From Pyropia yezoensis (Eukaryota; Rhodophyta; Bangiophyceae; Bangiales; Bangiaceae): a stretch of 64,000 nucleotides of DNA. Where the stretch lies: the NCBI GenBank assembly GCA_009829735.1, contig CM020618.1:2540882-2604881 (forward strand), read 5' to 3'. The notes below the pieces were generated by a model, which did no database searches, had not been told where the DNA came from, and saw only the letters and a list, made by a program, of their open reading frames with translations. This document shows positions 56,933 through 64,000 of the stretch, in pieces. The first letter of the stretch is position 1; each line of letters opens with the position of its first letter. The translations under genes were made by a program, and so were the position numbers.

Positions 56933-59428
56933 TCATTCGACACGGACAGCGCTGTAGATCTTGCTGACGAAGATGTACGAGGCCGCAAAGCCTATTGCCC
57001 CTGTCATCAGAGCAAATGCACTCGACGCGATCGCGCTGTACACAAAGAAGATCGTCGATGACAGCAGGTGCGTCGACCACTCGAGGCCGCTCTGCATCGT
57101 GTAGAACCACAGGCTGTAGGCAAACACCCACAGCCCGGACGACGCGGTGAAGGTGAAAGCGTTCCACCACCACCTCCAATCCTCGTGCGTCAGCGACAGG
57201 TACACAAACACGATTGACACCTGCGGTGGGGAGCGTCAAAGCCAGAGGGAGTCACATCAAGGGAACACCAGCCCAGCAAGGGGTCGAGCGACAACGTCAA
57301 CGCCGACACACGCAGGGGCCCAGTGAGTCATCCGCCGAGGCCTCGCATCCGCTGGGCCACCACGCAAGCCCACTCATCAAGAGCCTGCAGCACAGGCCAG
57401 AAGGAAATAACAAAGAACGCCACGGTCGATCCAGCAGGAAAGAAACCAGCACCCACAGCACAGCAGCAACGCAACCAACATACCTCGGCGCACGACACCA
57501 CCAGCAACGCAAACACAATGAATAGGAACCCAAACATGTAGTACAGCTGCGACGTCAGCACCATCACCAGCTCGATGAAGACCACCCCAAAGCACAGGAT
57601 CCCCGTCGCAACAGCATACCAGCCGGGGGAGATCCCCATCGGCGGCCGCGGGATGGCCCGTGCAATCGCATTGACGCGAGTCGGCCAGTCAGCGGGCTTG
57701 ACCTTGTATCCGCCGTATGCGCCCGCAATGCACAGTGGCATCGCCACAAACAGCCAAAGTGCCAGCAGCAGCAGAAGAGTCAAGAAATTGACGGACATGG
57801 TGCTGCCGGCAGCCCACAGCAGCAAGTTGAGGGAAAAGAAGAGGGCCCCCACCAGGCCGGGGTAAGCCATCCCCGCGCCAAGCGTCACCGCCTTTCGGTC
57901 CAGGCCGCCCCAGCGGCCATACAGCATAGCAGATACAAAGCCTGGGACGGCGCCCGTCAGTGCCCAGAGCAAAAGCATGGCACTGAGAAGGCCACCGCGG
58001 TTGGCAGGCGACAGCAGGCCCAACAGCGCAAAGACCAGCGTGATCACCGTCACCGCCGTCACCTGCGCTCCCGTACCCACCGCGACAGCGAGCACTGCCG
58101 GGTATGGGGGCGTCCGGAACACGTCGCCGTGGACCAGCTTCCAACCAGCGTCATCGGCTAGGTCATCATCCCCGTCCAGGCGGTTGTAGCGCGCAAAGTC
58201 GGCGAGCACAGTCCGGAGGAGAATAAGGGCCACCATGCCGGCCAGGAACAGCGCAATCATCACCTGTGGTCAAAAAGAGCGCCAACGCATAGACCAGACA
58301 CGTCATCCACCGAACAAAAAGAGCAAGACGAGACGCATGGGCACAAAAGAGCCAGGGGGGGGGGACAAGAGAATCATTAGCGCCATGACCAGCAATAGCC
58401 ACTGCACCTAATGGTACGACCGGGGGTAAAAACCTCCTCCTCCTGCAGCTTTCAGTCAAGCAGGGTCCGCCTCCCCCCAGAGCAGATGCCGCCATGCGAA
58501 CAATACCCCCCGTACGTACCGAGTTGACGACACTAAACCACTGGATTTGCACTTGCGCCGAGTTGGCATTTAGCAACGCATCCCAGCGGGTAGCCCACGC
58601 ACGGTTGCTCCGCACCCACTCCACGTCATAAGTCATCGCGCTGGCAATCGCTGGCCCAGCTGCGTTGCCTGCCCGCGACAAGGGCACCGCCAGCGGAGCG
58701 GTAGCGCTTCCATTGACCGGACAGGTAGTGACCTTGCCGTCCACCACCTTGTGCGCCACGCTCATAGGCTCCACCTCAAAGCCCACGATACGGTAGGCGG
58801 GCACGCGCTCTGTGCCAGCTGCAGCCGCGGACGCGGCGGCAGCCGCGGCCGCTACGTCGGTCAGCGCAGGCTCGTGGTAGAGCACCCGCAGGCGCAGATG
58901 ATTGTACAGGTACGCAGCGCCGCTGGTGTCGCTGACGCCCAGCGGGTATCCAAGCATAAACGAAGGGGCGGCCTTGCTCTTTCCTGCCGGCGCGGCGGTG
59001 AGCCGTGTGACGACTGGCATGTTGTCCAAGTTGAGACGCACCACATACTGATCCGTGATGCGGCGGTGAAGGCGCCGGAGCTGTGCAGTGGTGCGCACCT
59101 CAAACTCACAGAGAACATTGCATTGCGTGTCCACCTTCATCAGGAGCTGGAAGTCCGTCGGCTGCGCGCGCTCACCGACGAGGACCTGCCCTAGGTTGAG
59201 GTGCCGCTTCCGGTGGGCGGGGCCCTTCGGCAGCTTGCATAGTGGAAGGCTGTAAAAACTATACGGCACCTTGTTCTTGGCAGACGTCAAGCGGGCGGCC
59301 AGCACCTCGGCAGGGGCGCCCTGCGGGTAGTCGACGGGGGCGATGCCTGGCAGGTAAAAGCTATACGAGGGAGTGGCCACCGCGACAGAGGCGGCCAGCA
59401 AAAGTGCGAGAACCTTCATTTTTGCCAT
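56933..59428 (-). CDS. Transmembrane 9 superfamily (TM9SF/EMP70) protein, three exons
   Basis: Polytopic Golgi/endosomal membrane protein involved in sorting and trafficking of membrane proteins. Exons are 59428-58520 (303 codons), 58263-57484 (260 codons) and 57220-56933 (95 codons plus TGA). The introns are 256 and 263 nt, all phase 0, with donors GTACGT and GTATGT and acceptors CCACAG and CCGCAG; total 658 residues. A signal peptide (about 1-19) precedes the lumenal domain with FYLPGIAPVDY and the SYSFYSLPLC-like VPYSFYSLPLC. After NSVMIALFL the nine-helix part contains HGDVFRTP, GAQV, PGFVSA, the Tyr/Phe-rich YYMFGFLFIVFALLVVSCAE and SIVFVYLSLTHEDWRWWWNAF. The tail KIYSAVRVE resembles the family's KIYS-x-(K/R)-(I/V)-(D/E) end, used for COPI/COPII binding. 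Confidence 0.95.
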
Positions 59429-59494
59429 GATGCGGGTGGGGGACAGGGGATGCGGAAGACCGGCCGGCTAGACAAGTGAGTAGGTACACCCCCA

Positions 59495-62400
59495 CACCCC
59501 CAGTTAAGACGCCCGGAGAGCGGACACTAGGGTTCAGAGCGATTCCGGATCAGCCATTGGCCCAGAGCGCTGTGTCAGGAGCAAATATGGCATATATTGA
59601 AACTTGTGACCCTATTCCAAGGTTCAAACGACGTGTCTGATGAGAATTGGAGCACAGCTGCCTGGGGCGCCTGCGGTGGGCCTCTCGGGTTGAAAGTCGA
59701 CATGGAATCGGCATATTTCTTCTCGATGGAAGAGCGCCTAGAGCTTTGTGCGCATCAGCACAGCAATGGCTAAGTCACACAAGGGAGCCCAAGAGAGAAA
59801 GAGCAGGTCGTCTGAGGCGGAAGGGGGTACTTGCACGGAAACAAGAGCAGCTTGATCATTTCCCCGTATCCCAGGAGGTCTCTTACAAGGGTTGGTCGTC
59901 CGATCCCCCTCCCCTGTATGCGCGCAGGTCGCACGCGGGGAAGCCGGGGGAAGCTGAGGGAATACATAGGAGCCTGGAAGACGTCCAAGCGGTCGTCCAG
60001 AGTGCACAGGTCATGTGAAAGAACAGCCAGTGTATCTTTAATCGTCAAGCAAGATGGCAAGGCACATTTCCTCTGCGGCAGCAAGCAAGGCATCGTCGGC
60101 CTCCGCTTCGGCCTCCTCCGCTGCTACTGCCTTATCCTTTCTCTGACGATAAGCAGCTATCTTGGTCACAGCCCCTGCGGCCGTATTGGTCGCCCACTTG
60201 TTCATGTCGTCCTCGCGCATCTCAAGACACGCTGCCGACTCCCCAGGGCTGCTCCCGGCTGCTATCTTGGCACTAGTCGTGCGCATGTCGGTCTCCTTAG
60301 TCTCTTTTCGAGCTCCAGCCGCCGCGGCGGCCCGACGCTTGCCGAGGTTGAACGATGAGTCGTCTAAGCCGCATCCCACGGCCGCTTTCTGCAGCAGTCG
60401 CACACAGCGCTCCAGGAAGGTGGCTCCAACAAGGGCCTTGTTGTTCTGGTTGTCATGCCCATGCCACGCCTCTAAGCTTTGCTCACTGCAGAGGCCAATG
60501 GATCCATGCCGGTCCAGGAAGTCAGGCGCATGGCAGCAGAGGATGTGGAACTTGGGGATGACACTGCACCACTCAAAGTCCGCAATGAGGCCGTCAACAA
60601 AGGCAGCTACTTGTCGACGGAAGGTGGCTCGCTCCGCCGGCGGGATGATCTCAGCCCGGTTCATGACGGGGATGATAGAGCCCCAGAGAGTGCACGCATC
60701 GCGATAGGCACGCGCGCGCGATGCGGGCACGAAAGTGTCCAGCAGGTCGCACAAGAGCTCCAGCTTAGCAGCAATCTTGTGGCACTGCTTTCCAGCGAAC
60801 GCGCCCCCGTGGTACGGAGCCGGGCATACACCCACGCCGGACCGGAGGACCTCGGCCATTGCCATGGAGTACTCAGCCGCCTTCTCCGGCCCTTGATCGA
60901 AGACAACCGCTTCAACGCCGGGGATAAGAAGGTAGCCCGTGCCACCCTGCGTCACGTGCAGCGGCATTGGGGCGATGTCAGCAACGTCAATGACCAGGAG
61001 GGGCTTCCGCTCAATGGAGAGGTGCTCGGTCATGTCCAAGGGCTCGTCCATGCCCGCAAGCGGCACATCTTGGTACGCAAGCGCCATGTCATCAGCGTTC
61101 TGGATCGTACGGAGCCGACCCCCCGCCTTGCTTCCAGCTTGCATGTTGCCATACTCATGCAGGTGCTCGGCGTTCACCTTCGTTGGCCGCGCCCACGCAG
61201 TACAGTACAGGCAAGGCATCCGACACGTGGCTCCCGCGTGCCCCAGGTGCGTCGTCATGAAGGCATAATCTCCCATCATGATGAGGTGGACCGGCCTGAG
61301 CTGGTCCCCGACAGTCATGCCATTGCTCCGCAGGTCCTCAATGTCGTCCGAGAAGAGGTCCGCCATTGTTGCTTGAGCGGCGTAGTCATCCTTCCGACAT
61401 GGGAAGGCCCCAAAGAGGATGGTGTTCTCCCGGCTGCAGGGATGCTCCTGGTTGCCACACCCCAAGACCGCCTTGCACGTGCTCTGGGTCCCCCCCTTGT
61501 CCATCCCGAAGAGCACAATGACGGCGTTCGTAGACTTGCCCGCCAGCTCGCGCTCGATGAACATCCCACTCCGCCACAGGCGCTCAACCATCGCCTCTAG
61601 CGCTGCCCGAACGCTAGCGAGCGTCGCTCCAACCTCCGTGGAGGTCACGAGGTTGCTGCTCTTGGTGTACTCAGCCGTCAACCCGGCACGCATCACCTCT
61701 CGGCTGGCCAGGCCGCTGGCGGGTCCACCTTGGAGACGACGCAGAGCCGCCCACGTCTCCTGGGTCAGGTTCCGAGCAACAACGAACTTGGCCTGCACAT
61801 CGACCGGAAGAGGAGCCAGCGCGCGTCGTGGCACCACCTCAATGACGCCGTCACGTGCAGCCCTCCGGCTGAGGTCGCCAATCAACGTCTGGTACGAGTC
61901 CACGCGGGACTCGCACAGGCTCGACAGAGTGTCCCAAGCAAACGAGGAGCGACGCCGCAGCTGGCGACGACCCACATCTGCACCAAGAGGGACGCTCAGG
62001 CGCCGGTACAGCATCGGTCGGCCGTTGCCCCAGCGCGCCCGCACCTCCAGAGGCTTCATCAGCTCAAGGTACATCCGCACGATGCCCAGCACCTCCTCAC
62101 GCTGCGCGGCGTCCATCCAGGCAAAAGATGACCGTGCGACTGTGATCGCCTCACCAGCCGTGCGGGTGGGGGGAGCGGGCGCCACGTCCAGCGCGCATGC
62201 TCCTACCGTCGTATCGAGACGCGGGGCGGCAGCGGAGGCCTCACACGCGGCGCAAGGCAGCGCAGCTGCACGTGTACGCAGCCCGTCCACAGGTGCCAAC
62301 CCACAGCCGCTGTGAGGAGCCTCTCCGGGGCCACCGTGCTGGGAAGCAAGAGCCCGTCGGGTAGCCAGAGACCGGCATGCACGACAGACCATCATCCGGT

Positions 62401-63091
62401 CTCGCGGAGCGCGCGCCGCCTGCTCCAGCGCCACCTGCGGTCCCCAAAGGTGTGCGAGGATACCCGGTGTGGGGGTGATGGTGGGGGGCCCATCGGTCGA
62501 AACCAACGGGTACAGAAGTGAACAGCACGCACCAGGGGGAGTGGGGACATCGTGTGGGGCCATGGCGGCGGACCCGACGTTCACCCGGTAGGATGCCACG
62601 GTGCTCGGCGGACGTCACGATGTCTGATCTGACGGGGAGAGGGAATGCGCCGCGTGTGACGCTCTGATGTCCGGATCTGACCGTGGGCTCAAGAAGGAGC
62701 GGGTGGGGCCGTTTGATTTGCGCTCCGGATCAGACCGATTCCCGAAAGAGTGTGAAATTTACATGCAAGGGCAAGAGCCCCTGAAAGTTGAATTCGCGCT
62801 CGGGGTAATTGCCGAAGCACTCTGAGGTAACGCCTTTTTTTGCATGGAATAAAAGGCCCGCATTATGGGGCATTTTTTGGGTCTATGAGAAGGACAGTGC
62901 AGTACCTCTTTGTTCTCTTGTTCCTTCTTTTTGTGTTCTTGCTCCTGTTTTTCTTGTCGTATATAGACGTATATGTTTTCTCTCGTCCAACCAGGAAGCC
63001 GTGTCGGGAGAGAAGTGGCCCGAACGTGGCACGTGTTGGATGTAATGCAATTTTCGCTCTGAACCCTAGTGTCCGCCCTTAACTGGGGGTG
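59495..63091. mobile_element. DNA transposon, 3597 bp, CAC-type terminal inverted repeats
   Basis: The left end CACCCCCAGTTAAG (59495-59508) and the right end, its exact reverse complement (63078-63091), start a longer inverted repeat. After a gap of about 10 bp present only on the left, GCGGACACTAGGGTTCAGAG followed by CGA recurs on both sides. Each end abuts CCCA (59491-59494 and 63092-63095), a likely 4-bp target duplication, though in C-rich DNA. Copies of TCCGGATCAG-type motifs lie near both ends (about 59543, 62670, 62723). It encodes one leftward transposase. CAC termini and short duplications fit the CMC (CACTA/Mirage/Chapaev) group. Confidence 0.85.
60038..62563 (-). CDS. DDE-type transposase of the 3.6-kb element
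   Basis: 841 residues from the ATG at 62563 (the frame continues to a GTG at 62599), uninterrupted, so possibly active. The N-terminus is poorly structured and has scattered Cys pairs. The core reads VLFGMDKGGTQST (first Asp), HLIMMGDYAFMTTHLGHAG (second Asp), CRMPCLYC (C-x2-C), YHGGAFAGKQCHKI, then PKFHILCCHAPDFLDRHGSI and GLCSEQSLEAWHGHDNQNN, with Glu and His in the last block. A C-x2-C between the second Asp and the Glu, with a following His motif, is characteristic of CMC and related DDE transposases. The D-K-G-G, YHG-x-x-F-x-G-x-x-x-H and SEQ-x-x-E-x-x-H pattern also occurs in uncharacterised animal proteins I recall. The C-terminal 120 residues are charged and helical. Confidence 0.75.
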   Translation of the reverse strand: MAPHDVPTPPGACCSLLYPLVSTDGPPTITPTPGILAHLWGPQVALEQAARAPRDRMMVCRACRSLATRRALASQHGGPGEAPHSGCGLAPVDGLRTRAAALPCAACEASAAAPRLDTTVGACALDVAPAPPTRTAGEAITVARSSFAWMDAAQREEVLGIVRMYLELMKPLEVRARWGNGRPMLYRRLSVPLGADVGRRQLRRRSSFAWDTLSSLCESRVDSYQTLIGDLSRRAARDGVIEVVPRRALAPLPVDVQAKFVVARNLTQETWAALRRLQGGPASGLASREVMRAGLTAEYTKSSNLVTSTEVGATLASVRAALEAMVERLWRSGMFIERELAGKSTNAVIVLFGMDKGGTQSTCKAVLGCGNQEHPCSRENTILFGAFPCRKDDYAAQATMADLFSDDIEDLRSNGMTVGDQLRPVHLIMMGDYAFMTTHLGHAGATCRMPCLYCTAWARPTKVNAEHLHEYGNMQAGSKAGGRLRTIQNADDMALAYQDVPLAGMDEPLDMTEHLSIERKPLLVIDVADIAPMPLHVTQGGTGYLLIPGVEAVVFDQGPEKAAEYSMAMAEVLRSGVGVCPAPYHGGAFAGKQCHKIAAKLELLCDLLDTFVPASRARAYRDACTLWGSIIPVMNRAEIIPPAERATFRRQVAAFVDGLIADFEWCSVIPKFHILCCHAPDFLDRHGSIGLCSEQSLEAWHGHDNQNNKALVGATFLERCVRLLQKAAVGCGLDDSSFNLGKRRAAAAAGARKETKETDMRTTSAKIAAGSSPGESAACLEMREDDMNKWATNTAAGAVTKIAAYRQRKDKAVAAEEAEAEADDALLAAAEEMCLAILLDD

Positions 63092-63349
63092 CCCAGCCCA
63101 CGCGGTCAGCCAACCACAGCGATGACGTTGTCTGCACGCCGTTGTTGGGCCAAAAACTACTTACAGTCATTCTCCATTCTTGTCCCTTCCTTTGCTTTCA
63201 CCGGGTGATAGTATCCAAAGTAAGTCGACCGACGGTCGGGGCCAGATGCAGCGATCGATCGCATGAGAAATTAGAGACGAGTTGCTGGCCAGATCAATTT
63301 ACTATCGCTCGATACGCCAGCCTGCAGCTGGCATGTGACGCAGGGCACC

Positions 63350-63430
63350 CACCGTCGTCGCACCCACCCACGCCGCGCCCACCGTCGTCGCACCCATCCT
63401 CGTCGCGCCTACCGTCATCGCACACACGGC
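63350..63430. repeat. 30-bp tandem repeat, about 2.7 copies
   Basis: accgtcgtcgcaccca-type unit begins at 63351, 63381 and 63411 with exact 30-bp spacing and small changes. It lies just upstream of the truncated gene at the window edge. Confidence 0.75.
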
Positions 63431-63505
63431 TGTTGCCCCCACCGACCCCGACGAGCCCCCGCCCCCCCCGCCTTCTTCCTCGGTTGGCACTGTGCGTCCC
63501 CCACA

Positions 63506-64000
63506 ATGACCACGCCACAACCACCGGCACCCCCGCTGACATCCCCAGGCGTCGCGATTGCGCCGACCGTCGAGGCTGCGATTGAGAGGGCTGTACCAGT
63601 ATTGACGCATGAGTGGACCCATGCTGTCCGGGTAGCAGCGAGAGCGGCGGCTGCGACCTGTGAAGGTCTGATGGCTGCCGGGAACGAGGACCGTACGCGA
63701 GCCTACAACGCCGAGGAGGCCAATGGGCCACAGCCAGCCATGATGGTTGCCGGGCAGCGGCGGCCTCGGCACCGCCAACAAATACCAATGGGGGTCAAGA
63801 AGCAAATTGTTCGGCTACGGGACGCCAATGTACCGTGGGCCGTCGTCATGCAGCAGCTCTCCACGCCGTTCACGAAATCTACTGGCAAAGGCATCATGCG
63901 CCGTGCTCAGCAATATCGCGATATGCAGGATGACGCCCACACTCTGGCACGAGTGAACAGCCGAGGGAGCAAGTGGCCCGAGCTGGATACTCGGCTGTAC
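63506..64000 (+). CDS. CENP-B/pogo-type helix-turn-helix protein, truncated by the window end
   Basis: ATG-started frame open to the last base: 165 residues, with the C-terminus outside the window. After an Ala-rich helical N-terminus there is a basic stretch and then a predicted helix-turn-helix at about 97-135 (VKKQIVRLRDANVPWAVVMQ, then TKSTGKGIMRRAQQY). SRGSKWPELDTRLY closely recalls the 'R-x-x-x-x-P-x-L-(D/E)-x-x-L' entry to the second HTH of CENP-B, Tigger and pogo proteins, in which WF usually follows. It may be a pogo-like transposase or a domesticated derivative; the DDE domain, if any, is not visible. Host or mobile origin therefore cannot be decided. Confidence 0.5.
   Translation, partial: MTTPQPPAPPLTSPGVAIAPTVEAAIERAVPVLTHEWTHAVRVAARAAAATCEGLMAAGNEDRTRAYNAEEANGPQPAMMVAGQRRPRHRQQIPMGVKKQIVRLRDANVPWAVVMQQLSTPFTKSTGKGIMRRAQQYRDMQDDAHTLARVNSRGSKWPELDTRLY

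Noticed and set aside
63492..63500. GTGCGTCCC, identical to the start of the MITE ends, just before the CENP-B-like gene
   Set aside because: It is not flanked by TA and the match does not continue; a 9-mer can occur by chance in GC-rich DNA.

Overview
The window is nuclear DNA from a eukaryote. The genes have GT-AG introns with strong GTRYGT donors. The products are eukaryotic (UFM1, a TM9SF protein, an MRD1/RBM19-type rRNA-processing protein, a mitochondrial bL32). The transposons are of eukaryotic type. Coding DNA is very GC-rich, with long Ala, Gly and Pro tracts; introns are few and about 120-320 nt. A CDP-diacylglycerol synthase with a transit-like leader suggests a plastid-bearing organism. 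A GC-rich alga, perhaps a bangiophyte red alga such as Porphyra/Pyropia, fits best, but that is inference and no marker gene here proves it.

Layout. 1-23 kb is a GC-rich gene block: CDP-diacylglycerol synthase (+), a three-exon small membrane protein (-), a type II NADH dehydrogenase in three exons (-), S-formylglutathione hydrolase (-), mitochondrial ribosomal protein bL32 (+), a five-RRM MRD1/RBM19-like protein (-) and a bZIP protein (+). 23-32 kb is transposon territory: an unknown ~800-residue protein (-) and, divergently, a Plavaka-like DDE transposase with an N-terminal C2H2 finger (+), followed by a 22-bp tandem repeat. 32-38 kb is mostly simple-sequence, C-rich DNA without a firm gene. 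38-40 kb holds an F-box/LRR-like protein (-).

41.4-55 kb is visibly less GC-rich and full of relics: two near-identical 119-bp MITEs with TA target duplications, one beside a broken Pif1-like helicase; a degenerate repeat array; a 1084-bp hAT-like element with 8-bp target duplications; and Copia-like reverse transcriptase debris. One intact host gene, three-exon UFM1, sits inside it. From 55 kb the GC-rich gene pattern returns with an intronless enolase (+) and, convergent with it, a three-exon TM9SF protein (-). Next to that is a complete-looking 3.6-kb DNA transposon with CAC-type terminal inverted repeats around a DDE-like transposase. The window ends inside a gene whose start resembles the helix-turn-helix of CENP-B/pogo-type proteins.

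The host genes are unrelated housekeeping genes: lipid synthesis, respiration, formaldehyde detoxification, translation, rRNA processing, glycolysis, endomembrane traffic and ufmylation. They are not an operon or functional cluster. The most distinctive content is the set of at least five different mobile-element families, three with ends that can be read to the base.
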